Below, one piece after another: positions 37,265 to 48,115 of a stretch of 64,000 bases of DNA. This stretch comes from Plantago ovata (lineage: Eukaryota > Streptophyta > Magnoliopsida > Lamiales > Plantaginaceae). Every line of letters begins with the position of its first letter. Positions within the stretch are counted from its first letter, which is position 1. The position numbers and the translations under genes were made by a program. The notes beneath the pieces were generated by a model. It was not told where the DNA came from and did not search any database. It was given only the letters and a program-made list of their open reading frames with translations. The stretch covers positions 127,321,462-127,385,461 of the forward strand of contig CM051455.1 in NCBI GenBank assembly GCA_028274465.1, in the 5' to 3' direction.

Positions 37265-38384
37265 ATCTATCCCCCTTAAATTCTCGACGTCCTCGTCGAG
37301 ACTTGGGGATTACAATCTGTCACGAGACCAACCATTCGTGCAGGATTCTAGAGGTGGTCCCAACGGGCTCAAGAACACGGTTATGCATCGAAATTCAAAC
37401 CTCCCACCATGCGCCAATGTCCCATACACCGATTTATCCCATCCGACGCTTGGTGGACCCGTTCTTCACAACTTGAATGTTTTGTCGTTCCTTCCACTTC
37501 TTCCAACTAATTCTTGGGTCAATTCTTTTGAACTTTTCCTTGTATTTTTTTGATAAAAATTTATTTGGCACAATCCGTCGGACACAATTGTTGTTTCAAA
37601 GTAATAGTGAAATAATCTTTTAGATCAAAATTATTATTCTACATTATCATGGAATGTGGAGTAATCATGTTGAATTATCTTAAATTGTTTATCAATAATA
37701 TGTTCATGCAATAAATTTTATTCGTTCATCATGACTTGAGTGTTTTATTATTCTTTTATCTTCTTTACGATCAATTCTTGGGTCAATTACTCTGATTCTT
37801 GTTTATTAGAAATCCATCTCCTTTTGTCTTTTCAAATGTTTGTGATGAGGAAATCAACAGAATTTGTCATAGTATGAACATTCGTGCTCTTGATCAATAT
37901 AAAACCTTCGTTTATATGTTTTATGGATGGATGGATGCTCAATATAATAAATTTCATACGTCTCCTTCGTCTACTCCAAAGATCCATCCATCAAATATGT
38001 TCAATTAATAGTACTATCAAAGTTTTGTAACTCCCGGGAGAATATTTATGGTATATTTGATAGTAGTACATTGAATTAGATGACAATTACATAACATGAT
38101 AATAATTGAACCCTAAAGACCAAAAATGTAATAATTGATACTTCCTATAACATTTGCCCAGGGAGTTTTGTGTAAGGAAGTGGTGTTATGAAGTTTAACA
38201 AAATTTAATTTTTGATAGGTAGGGGTTACAAAATGCATTAAATATGGATTTTTGTAAAATAATAAAAAAGAAACTAAAATGCGATAAACTAATTTACAAA
38301 ATATTTTTGGAGCAAAATTCCACATAGTGTGAACACACCTCTAAGTGTGCTCTTTACTCAAAATAAAACATTGATTTCATATAA
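37265..38384. other. Retroelement internal remnant, then AT-rich sequence
   Basis: 37265-37560 looks like non-coding internal sequence of the LTR element. 37561-38384 is AT-rich with short frames only; one frame at 37799-38008 is too short and low in complexity to call. Confidence 0.4.
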
Positions 38385-38601
38385 TAATAATAGATAACTC
38401 ATAATTAAAGTACTAACTTGATAACTATCCAACTAACTAATAAAGTAGTAAATAATGAGATGGCAAACCATGATATCCCTCATCATTTTGCCCGCCAATA
38501 AGCTTCATTGTTGTCATGATGTTTATGGTTTGCACATGCTCCACCTTGTATATATGATTTTGATACTCTTACCAGTTTTATCTTTAATCATTCATGTGGG
38601 G

Positions 38602-38894
38602 TACCTCTTGGAAAAAATGATACTTATCTGTCCCAATCAATTCTTTACGTATTCATTTTGTGGACGTCCCAATCAATTCTTACGTTTTCATTTTTGGAAA
38701 GTACCTCACATCCTATCTATATTATTTTAAATATGGACTCACATTTACACATCTTTATCTGCACTCATATCTCACACTTTTTAATCAACTACCCCACATT
38801 TACATACAATATTAATATAACACTGCCAAACAAAATTATTCATTAAAAACCGTGCAAAAAGCAAACGTAGACTTATCATCGGGACGGAGGGAGT
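38602..38894. mobile_element. Stowaway-like MITE
   Basis: Ends GGGACGGAGGGAGTA at 38894, the standard Stowaway terminus with TA target. The left end (GTACCTC..., then CTGTCCCAATCAATTCTTTACG) has decayed. Copy B of the duplication lacks nearly all of it, joining CCTCCTT to TATGTTTTAAAAAACGG. Confidence 0.6.
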
Positions 38895-40079
38895 ATGTTT
38901 TAAAAAACGGAGCCGGAGATTAAGCCGGCCGCACCCAGAAAAGGTTAAACTGGGATCGGACCGTTTCAGCCGGATTGAGCTGGTATATAATATTATATTA
39001 TTAAATAATTTTAAATTTGATTTATTTTGATAAATGAAAACACGCAAGGGGAGGAGTATAACACAAAAGCAAGATTAAGGCAATATGAATAAAATAAAGT
39101 AATCATAATAATATAGTACTCCTTAATGATAATAAATAATCATTAAAAGATAAGAGAGAGAATATGTAATGTGCCATCATTATTTTTCGTTCTCTTCTTC
39201 AACCGTCTTCTCTGGTTGTCTGTATCTTATTCTTCTTTCCTCCTCTTCTTCAATTCAATTTTTTTCTTTTTTTTTTTTAAACGGCAACGATTACAACCTA
39301 CTCCTATACTAATACTAATGTTATACAACATTCGAAACCACCTTATATCTCCACACCTAAAACCGCCTTATATCTCCACCTCCACTGGGGATCGAACCCT
39401 GCACCTCTTCTTCACCAACCTCAGCTCTCTTCTTCAATTCAAATGTTTCGCTAATCATATAAGATTTGATTTAATTCATAGCTTTATTCCTTCCTTCGAA
39501 ATTGGATAGTGTATCTCATTCTCTCTACATACTAGTAGGATTATAATTTTTTTGTATAAATGTACTATTAAACATTTACAAAATCATGAAACTTTGATGA
39601 ATAATATATTTTTTATTATAAAAAAACTATTACTGATTATCAAATAATAATATAAAATATTATAAAATGTTCCGACTAAATTGTAAAATCATTAGAATAT
39701 TACAATTAAACTACAAAAAATTATAAAAAAAAACATTAATAATATACATATAGAAAAAGTTTTAAAATTTTAATACTAAATGAATATGCATATGTTTGAA
39801 TCAAAAATTACTACAAACTAAAACAAAATGTTAAAAATAAAATAAATTATATATAAACACTAATATTCGAACATAAAATGTTTATATATAAACACTAAGA
39901 TATTTTTTTTTAAAATTCTATTATGAAACTATACTTATATTATAATATAAATTTTAAAATATTTTTTCATAATAAATGATTATTAATTTGAGATAAAATC
40001 AAACATAAAAAAAAAAATAACAAAATCAAATGGGATTTTTAAAGTTTGCGGAGGAAGTACCATTTGGTCTCAATTTTAG

Positions 40080-40330
40080 ATTGATTTATAAAAAAAAATT
40101 ATTCAGATACTAAAATAGAAGTACCGAGGGTACTAAAACAAATGAGATAGTAAATGTCTGGTACTAAAATTTAAGTATCAGATATCAAAATTAGGGGTGT
40201 TAAACGTTGGGGGTACTTATAAATAAATAGAAGTGTTGTGGTACTAAAATATAAATATTCAGGTACCATAAATAGTACTCAAGTTATTAAAATATAAGTA
40301 CCCGAATACTAAAACAAATGAGACTACTAT
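40080..40330. repeat. Degenerate short tandem words (GGTACTAAAA)
   Basis: TACTAAAA or GTACC occurs roughly every 25-30 bp, and is repeated in copy B at about 42350-42580. It may be a decayed minisatellite. Confidence 0.45.
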
Positions 40331-40868
40331 GTAGTAAAAGAATTTGTAATATTTAAATGGTAAAATATAAAAACTAATGAGATTAAATTGTTTGTGGTCG
40401 GATAAATAAATTTGCAACAAGGCTGGAGTCGAGCCATTGGGGCCGTCCACCTGCTCCACCTTCGTAAGTGGTTTGAAGTTTGAACTTTGAACCATGTGAT
40501 GTGGGGTACATCCATCATCCATGTGATGTTTACCTTTCAACTAAAGATAATATCATGGAGTAGTATATTATTATAATCTAATGAACTTTTAATGTCGGGT
40601 ACTTTTGATATATTATTATAGTACTCCTCCAACAACAAACGACGACCGAGACCTATTATTCATAGGGCCGAGCATAAAAACCACCCGCCCGACCCAACCG
40701 CTTCTAACCTGTCCGCGACGGTTTACTTCGTGTTGTATCCGTCTGCGGTTGAAAAAATATTTCACCCGTGACGGGTTGAGTGGATGGCGGCTTGACGGTT
40801 GTAAACCGCCATCACCCACCCGCCTCAACCCGCCATAGTATATAGTTTTTTTATATATATTTATTACT

Positions 40869-40990
40869 CACTACAAGAAAACAACCATTTAGCGACGGAA
40901 CATAAGAGACGGATAACATTTCTTATGCTCGTTTTGTTTTTGAATAAAAAAAGAAAAAAGATTTGACCGCTTAAAAAAAAATAATGAAAT
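40869..40990 (+). mobile_element. Broken CACTA end plus filler sequence
   Basis: CACTACAAGAAAACAACC starts at 40869 after ACT, the same target as CACTA-3 at 43118. After about 48 bp it breaks into 75-80 bp (40917-40990) that is the reverse complement of 25255-25335, the 3' end of the retroposed unit with its flank. Copy B of the tandem duplication then begins. Confidence 0.75.
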
Positions 40991-43117
40991 AATAATAATG
41001 TAAATAACTGATAATTAAAGTACTAACTTGATAACTATCCAGCTAACTAATAAAGTAGTAAATAATGAGATGGCAAACCATCGAGATCCCTCATCGTTTT
41101 GCCCACCAATAAGCTTCATTACTGTCATGATGTTTATGGTTTGCACATGCTCCACCTTGTATATATGGTTTTGATATTCTTACCAGTTTTAACTTTAATC
41201 ATTCATGTGGGGTACCTCCTTAAAAAAATTCTATGTTTTAAAAAACGGAGCAGGAGATTAAGCCGGCCGCACCCAGAAAAAGGTTAAACTGGGACCGGAC
41301 CGTTTCAGCCGGATTGAGCCGGTATATAATATTATATTATTAAATAATTTTAAATTTGATTTATTTTGATAAATGAAAACACGCAAGGGGAGGAGTATAA
41401 CACAAAGCAAGATTAAGGCAATATGAATAAAATAAAGTAATCATAATAATATAGTACTCCTTAATGATAATAGATAATCATTACAAGATAAGAGAGAATA
41501 TGTAATGTGCCATCATTATTTTTCGTTCTCTTCTTCAACCGTCTTCTCTGGTTGTCCTACTCCTATACTAATGTTATACACATTCGAAACCACCTTATAT
41601 CTCCACACCTAAAACCGCCTTATGTCTCCGCCTCTATTGGAAATTGAACCCTGCACCTCTTCTTCACCAACCTCAGCTCTCTTCTTCAATTCAATTCAAC
41701 TGTTTCGCTAATCATATAAGATTTGATTTAATTCATAGCTTTATTCCTTGCTTCCAAATTGGATAGTGTATCTCATTCTCTCTACATACTAGTAGGATTA
41801 TAATTTTTTGTATAAAGTGTACTATTAAACATTTACAAAAATCATGAAATTTTATGAATAATATATTTTTTATTATAAAAAACTATTACTGATTATCAAA
41901 TAATAATATAAAAATATTATAAAATGTTCCGACTAAATTGTAAAATCATTAGAATATTACAATTAAACTACAAAAATTATTAAAAAAAACATTAATAATA
42001 TACATATAGAAAAGTTTTAAAATTATAATACTAAATGAATATGCATATGTTTGAATCAAAATTACTACAAACTAAAACAAATGTTAAAAATAAAAAAATT
42101 ATATATAAACACTAATATTCGAACATAAATGTTTATATATAAACACTAAGATATTTTTTTTTTAATTATATTATGAAAATATACTTATATTATAATATAA
42201 ATTTTAAAATATTTTTCATAATAAATGATTATTAATTTGAGATAAATCAAACATAAAAAAAATTAACAAAATCAAATGGGGTTTTAAAGTTTGCGGAGGA
42301 AGTACCATTTGGTCTCAATTTTAGATTGATTTATAAAAAAAAATTATTCAGATACTAAAATAGAAGTACCGATGGTACTAAAACAAATGAGATAGTAAAT
42401 ATCTGGTACTAAAATTTAAGTATCAGATATCAAAATTAGGGGTGTTAAATGTTGGGAGTACTTATAAATAAATAAAAGTGTTGTGGTACTAAACTATAAA
42501 TATTCAGGTACCATAAATGGTATTCAAGTTATTAAAATTTAAGTACCCGAATACTAAAACAAATGAGACTACTATGTAGTAAAAGAATCTGTAATATTTA
42601 AATGCTAAAATATAAAACTGATGAGATTAAATGGTTTGTGGTCGGATAAATAAATTTGCAACAAGGCTGGAGTCGAGTCATTGGGGCCGTCCACCTGCTC
42701 CACCTTCGTAAGTGGTTTGAAGTTTGAACTATGAACCATGTGATGTGGGGTACATCCATGATCCATGTGATGTTTACATTTCAACTAGAGATAATATCAT
42801 GGTGGGGAGTAGTATATTATTATAATCTAATGAACTTTTTAATGTCGGGTACTTTTGATATATTATTATAGTACTCCTCCAACAACAAACGACGACCAAG
42901 ACCTATTATTCATAGGGTCGAGCATAAAAACCACCCGTCCGACCCACCCGCTTCTAACCTGTCCACGACGGTTTACTACGTGTTGTATCCGTCTGCGGTT
43001 GAAAACATGTTTCACCCGCGACGGGTTGGGTGGGTGGCGGCTTGACGGTTGCAAACCGCCATCACCCACCCATCTCAACCCGTCATAGTATATAATTTTT
43101 TATATATATTTATTACT
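40990..43117 (+). repeat. Tandem duplication, copy B
   Basis: Second copy of 38385-40868. It continues uninterrupted into CACTA-3, and its sequence resumes beyond that element at 46507. Small indels are common in A runs. Confidence 0.9.
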
Positions 43118-44524
43118 CACTATAATAAAACAGCCATTTAGCGACGGAACATAAGGGACGAATAGCATCCGTCGCTATTTAGCGACGGATCGCTACTAAC
43201 AGCGACGGATGGACACGAACCGCGCTCTAAGCTCAGTTCGTGTCACGAAACATCCAGTTCGTTTTTCCTCAAGAGACGGATAGGACTTATCCGTCGCTAT
43301 ATGAGCGACGAATAAATTTATCCGTTGCTAAGTATGTTGACCAGGCTATTTTTTATGAAGGAAAAAAGAAAGATAAATAAATGAAGAAAAATATAGCGAT
43401 GGATGAAAGATTCCGTCGCTAGGTGCCGTTATACAGACAACAGGCGTTTCTTCTTCCTCATTTCTCTTCTTCTCCATTTGTTCGAGTTCTTCGTTTCTGC
43501 TCCTTCTTTTTCGTTCAATCCATCTCCAAACTCAACCAATTCAAGCAAATTGTATATCAAATCGAAGCCTATCCAACAAGGAGGTCGATCCCTAATCAAT
43601 TTGGAGGTTTTGTCAACAGTTTGAGATAATTAACATAAACCCTAAATTTTGGGTATTTTTCATTTTAATAGTAATTTTGATTTTGATAGTGATTTTGATT
43701 GTTTGTTCTATGTTTATTGGAGGATAGGGTACGAGGAGCAAGACACCTCCACCGCCTCCACCACGCCACCGCCGGACCGCCGCTCACTTTCTCCCTCTGT
43801 TTCCCATATAAAAGGTTAGGAATCCTACTGCCAGTTTATTAATTTAAATTTAGGAAATGTTAATTTTAATTTAGGGTTTAGGGTTTCTTCATTCAATTTG
43901 TTAATTTAGAAACTTGTTCATTGTTAATTGTTAATTAGGGTTTATGTTTATTTATGTTCCTCTGCATTTCATCTACTTCACTGTCTAAGTTTTTTTTTAT
44001 AATATTTTTTCATTATTTTTACATCTAAAAACGATTCTGGAAATGATGAATGGTTAATGTAAATCAATTCTTAATTTAACTGGATGCTTAATAATTAACT
44101 CAATAAGAAAAATAAAAAGTAACTGCAATGAACAAGGATTAGAAACATAGAAAATATAAAAATTTTAATTCAATTCAATTCAAGTTAGTAACTAATTGCC
44201 GAGGCCCTTTCCTATTGTCTGTAAATCGATCTATGATTTTATTGTTTTACATATTATTAGTTTCATCTGTAAATCGATCTGTGATATATTCTTACTAGTT
44301 TTACTGTCAGTATAGGCTAGTGAAAAAATATGTGTTGTTTATGTGTTGGTTGGGATTGCAATACAACAACTTGTACATTGTTTATGTGTTAGAATGAGAT
44401 ACAATTCAATTCAAGTGAGTATCTTTTTTTTTTTTTTAATTTCAGTTTATTGTTTTGGAATGCTCTGGAGGTTAGTAATCTTTCTTCTTCTCTTATGGTT
44501 TAAGTGGTATGTTCTCAATTACTT

Positions 44525-44714
44525 GGGTGATATGTTAGTCACCGTGTGTTAGTTGAAATAGGACAATGTGCAATTGTTTGGGTGATATATTAGTCACCGT
44601 GTGTTAGTTGAAATAGGACAATGTGCAATTGTTTGGGTGATATGTTAGTCACCGTGTGTTAGTTGAAATAGGACAATGTGCAATTGTTTGGGTGATATGT
44701 TAGTCACCGTGTTA
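44525..44714. repeat. 55-bp intronic minisatellite of CACTA-3
   Basis: Units start GGGTGATATGTTAGTCACCG at 44525, 44580, 44635 and 44690, the last partial: about 3.5 copies. The homologous intron in CACTA-4 (56845-56990) has about 2.5 copies. It sits between a short exon ending GGAATGCTCTGGAG and the EKFFLPNKF exon. Confidence 0.9.
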
Positions 44715-44756
44715 TATATATGTTAGTCTGAATTTTGTATACTTTCTGAAATGTAG

Positions 44757-45637
44757 GAGAAGTTCTTCCTCCCCAACAAGTTCAAGGAGGCGTTGTGGTA
44801 TGCCTTCGAACATGAAGGCTCTGAAGCCTTCCGGAAGAAGGCCGCCAAGATCAAGGCATCGGGAAGAAGCCGGGGTGGATTGGGGAGGAGGAGTGGCCCC
44901 TGTAGAAGAAGTATTGGGAGGAGAACCTTCAAGCCTAGAAGCTGTCGGAGCAGAACAAGGAGAACCGGGCCCGTAATCCACCGGATGGGACAGGCTCGGT
45001 GAAGCATCGACTGGGTTCGAAATCCCAGTTGGCGCGCCACCTGGACTCGGTAAGTCACGTACTTTGTTATAGTTTCTTTTTCTTTCTTAAGTCTTATTTC
45101 AATTCAATCATTACTTTATTAATTTATATATATATTGATGAAGATATCGGAGGGAAGGGAGCAGACCATGTGGGAGCACTTCTGTGAGGCTCACAGGGAG
45201 CTGGATAAGGATGGCAAGATGATCTTCCCGGCTGATAAGGCCAAAAAAATCGCGGTATGTTTTATATTTTTTCGATTCCTGAGCTTCTTGTTGCATATTT
45301 GATTCTTCGATCAATAACGTACTATTAAATCTTAATTGTTTGTTTGAATTTTCAGGTGGAGTTCCAGGCCAGGACTGAGAACCTTGATCTCACGGCCAAG
45401 GAGGAGAACGCCATCTATCTCAAGATCGTGAATCTCGATGATAAGGGGCGTGTCTTCGGCATGGGCAACCTCTCGCAGACGATAGCGGAGACGGTGAACA
45501 AGAGTGGCTCCTCCTCCAGCTCCTCCAAGTGCCGAAGGGAACAAGCCGATGTGCCTTCCGAGTTCCTCCAGGAGCAGCAACAGCTGAAGGCGACTGTCCA
45601 TCGGTTGAGGACAGAGCAGGACAGGATGAGGCATTGA
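44757..45637 (+). pseudogene. TNPA/Transposase_24-like gene of CACTA-3
   Basis: Exon 44757-45049 encodes EKFFLPNKFKEALWYAFEHE and AFRKKAAKIKASG; in a shifted frame it continues as KPGWIGEEEWPL and then NKENRARN...GS, the W/K/N-rich pattern of Transposase_24. Exon 45144-45254 has EGREQTMWEHFCEAHRELDK, and exon 45356-45637 has LSQTIAETVNKS, a serine run and a glutamine-rich possible coiled coil ending RMRH-stop. Lesions are a one-base deletion near 44864 (compare the 63.78-kb copy), a TAG for Trp at about 44907 (PL*KKYW), and another TAG at about 44940. Earlier exons present in CACTA-4 are missing or reduced. In the family this protein binds subterminal repeats. Confidence 0.7.
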
Positions 45638-45840
45638 TTCAAGAGATTCTAGTGGCTCATGGAGCAGTATGTCCCCCCGGTGGAGCGGAACCTCCCGACT
45701 TCTTCATGTTCGATGCCGATGCCCCCTGATGCCGATGCCCCCCCCCCCAGATACTCAGCAGTAGTTCTCTTTTTTTTTTTTCGAATAATTTTTTTTTCAT
45801 GTTCCTTTAATTTGCTTAGTACAATTAGTACTTTCATTTT

Positions 45841-46029
45841 TTTTTTTTGGAACTAAAGAGCTTTGCATTACCTCCAAAACGAAGGCCGACGAAATCGTCC
45901 AGGCCAATCAAAACACCTTATTACAAACTAGGATAGCAAAAACAAATCAACCAAATACAATCTCGTGGACTTTTTGCTGCAAAACCGGCCACAAGGTGCT
46001 ACGCCGAACAATGGCCTGAATTGCAGCAT
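45841..46029 (-). mobile_element. 5'-truncated LINE insertion, 189 bp
   Basis: Flanked by the 12-bp TSD TACTTTCATTTT (45829-45840 and 46030-46041). On the minus strand it ends in GAGGTAATGCAAAGCTCTTTAG, TTCC and a poly(A). The content resembles an L1 3' region (GGCCTGGACGATTTCGTC). It is nested in the CACTA-3 3' region. Confidence 0.8.
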
Positions 46030-46506
46030 TACTTTCATTTTATTAATGCTTAGAATAAATTTTATTTTTGTATATAATATTTAGTTACGAAAATGTTTAC
46101 GTATTTGCGGTGCACAACTACCAAAAAAAATTAAAATACAATAAATAAATAAACAAAAAAAAAAATTCAAACCAGTTAGCGACGGATAAAACCATCCGTC
46201 GCCAAATCTCAGTGACCCATACCCTGACACGTGTTCTATAAATATTGCGACGGATAAAATCATCCGTCGTCATATTGTAGAGACGGATCAATTATCCGTC
46301 TCAAGTTTGGTCAACGATGAAAATAGCGACGTATACATTTATCCGTCGCTAAATATAGGGACGGATGACATCATCTGTCGCTTTTTGAGTTAGCGACGTC
46401 ACTTTTCGCGACGGACTATCCGTCGTTAATGGCATTTAGCGACGGATCACTTACATATAGCGACGGATTTGATCCGTCGCTATATTCGGTTTTTCTTGTA
46501 GTGACT

Positions 46507-47220
46507 ACTGAATAATAAATTACTCATGGTATATAATTTTTTTTAATATTTATAACTATTTAATAATAAGATTGTAATATGTAAACCACAAAACTGTAAA
46601 GTTGAAAACTAGATTAACTAAGTACTCCAACCGTCATCCTCCTATTTCCCTCAGATGGGGTCTAAACTAGTTGCTCCCTTTTTTTCACTTGGCTTGGAAG
46701 CTCCAAAGACTTTTTTATTGTGAAATAGTTTTCTAGTTTCAATTGTTGGCTGGCAATTAAGTGGATTCGGGCACATTTTCAAGTGATGTTTCTGTGTTCG
46801 CTTGTTAGGTTGCCCCGGCTTCGTCCCTTTCTTTGTACATTACTTCGAGCTATTTTCATTATAATATAAATTTGGTCGTTTCAAAAAAAAAAAAAAAAAA
46901 AAAACGACTATTATAATCTCTATGTTTAAAACTTATTTTCATTTTGGACATGTACCATTAATGGATATTGTATCGGTTGGTTTGCATTTTGAACTTCGTT
47001 ACTTCTAGTTTGTTTGTTAACCGAGTGTGATTTATATTGAGTTTGGATATTATTAATCACCCGCCTTTCGTCCGCCATCCGTCCACGCATTTTTGTAACC
47101 CACCCGCGACGGTTTGGGTTTTTTTTTCACCCGCCGCGGTTTTTAAATAAATTCACCCGCATATGGTGGGTCGGCTTAGTTTTTGTTAGAAACCCGCCTA
47201 CACCCGCCCACCCCTACTTT
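46507..47220. repeat. Continuation of duplicated segment, possible hAT-like end
   Basis: After CACTA-3 the host continues and contains CCACCCGCGACGGTTTGGG and a terminal CGCCCACCCCTAC (47205-47217), which resembles the complement of hAT-type GTAGGGGTGGGCG ends; 42914 and 40660 have the possible opposite end TAGGG.CGAGC. No clean 8-bp TSD was found. Confidence 0.35.
46660..46904 (+). mobile_element. LINE 3'-end fragment with poly(A)
   Basis: CCGGCTTCGTCCCTTTCTTTG, ACTTCGAGCTATTTTC and TTTGGTCGTTTC are followed by A22 (46883-46904), a plant L1 3' UTR pattern. I could not identify a matching TSD. Confidence 0.55.
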
Positions 47221-47831
47221 TGGGGAGGGAAAAATTCTTTTTATGACACACAAGTAGATATCTTAGGGGTTACTTCCTCCATTTCTTTAGTTACTTCCTA
47301 AGTGGCAAAAATTACTAATTTTAATGAATAATATTAAATAATTGATTTATATGAGTATTTAATTGTGAAAGGTGATAAAGTATGATAAAGAGTAAAAAAG
47401 TGATTATAAAGAAGGGGAGAGAAATAATGAAAAGGGTTTCTTACATATACTACCCTTGTTAGTTCGTTTTATTACAGATAGATCCACGTTAGCCAAACAA
47501 TTACATCCAACACCCTTGTTAGATAGATTTAATTACACCTAAACCCACGAATTTGACTTTGGCGAATTAAATCAATGTAAAGACATTTTTACCCTTAGTC
47601 AAATATTGAATTCTGACTTTGACCAAACAACTCCAATTTTCATTAATTACACATTAGCCTCAAATTGTTTTAATTTTACCAATTTGGCACTTAATAATTC
47701 AACGTAAAGCATATAAGTTCTTTAAATTCCAAATTTGTCTCAAATTTTATTGCAACAAAGCCCTAATAATTTTTTTTTAAAATATCACTCAAAAAAATTT
47801 AAAAAATATATAAAAAAAGAAAAACAGCAAA

Positions 47832-48115
47832 TCGGAGCTGCACAACTCCGATTTGCTCTGCCGCCACAGCTCCGATCAAATCGGAGCTGTGTAGCTCCGA
47901 TCAAATCGGAGTTGTGCAGCTCCGATGTGATCGGAGCAGGTAACAACACCGATCAGATCAGAGCTGTGCAACTTCGATCTGATCGGAGCTAGTCACACCT
48001 CCGATCGATCGGAGATGTAAAGCTCCTATCAAATCGGAGCATCACTGCTCCGATTGATCGGAGCAGCACTGCTCCGATTGATCGGAGCGAGTCACAGTTC
48101 CGACTGACCGGAGCT
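47832..48115. repeat. TCGGAGCT/AGCTCCGA inverted-repeat array
   Basis: About twenty half-sites of GATCGGAGC or GCTCCGATC alternate in orientation over 280 bp, many forming palindromes such as GCTCCGATTGATCGGAGC and AGCTCCGATCAAATCGGAGC. Spacer words (TGTGCAG, GTCACA) recur. An A/G-rich tract follows. Confidence 0.9.

Larger units (their letters stand above)
38385..40916 (+). repeat. Tandem duplication, copy A (about 2.53 kb)
   Basis: Matches 40990-43118 onward: shared landmarks are CTAACTTGATAACTATCCA (about 38410 and 41022), CCTGCACCTCTTCTTCACC, a repeated GGTACTAAAA segment, and the CGACGGTTTACT region. Copy A has an extra MITE (38602-38894) and ends inside a CACTA end (40869-40916). It is non-coding, with a GC-rich 150-bp patch (CCACCCGCC) near 40670-40840. 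Confidence 0.9.
43118..46503 (+). mobile_element. CACTA element CACTA-3, non-autonomous
   Basis: Starts CACTATAATAAAACAGCC (TIR mutated from CACTACAAGAAAA) and ends TTTTTCTTGTAGTG, with TSD ACT at 43115-43117 and 46504-46506. AGCGACGGAT arrays occupy 43138-43420 and 46170-46495. The gene inside is a TNPA-like pseudogene; no TNPD. It carries a 55-bp minisatellite (44525-44714) and a truncated LINE (45841-46029). Length is 3386 bp. Confidence 0.93.

Noticed and set aside
40605..40838. Frames of 70-77 codons repeated at 42855-43088
   Set aside because: They are present in both copies only because the segment is tandemly duplicated; composition is GC-rich repeat and no domain is visible.
43403..43629. 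Short protein at the CACTA-3 left end
   Set aside because: It overlaps the subterminal array and a likely 5' leader, and no counterpart stays open in the other CACTA copies.
45344..45637. Host coiled-coil protein gene
   Set aside because: The frame is the last exon of the CACTA-3 TNPA-like gene, flanked by its other exons and CACTA ends.
47832..48115. CRISPR-like repeat-spacer array
   Set aside because: Half-sites alternate orientation, spacers are short and not unique, and the context is a eukaryotic transposon.
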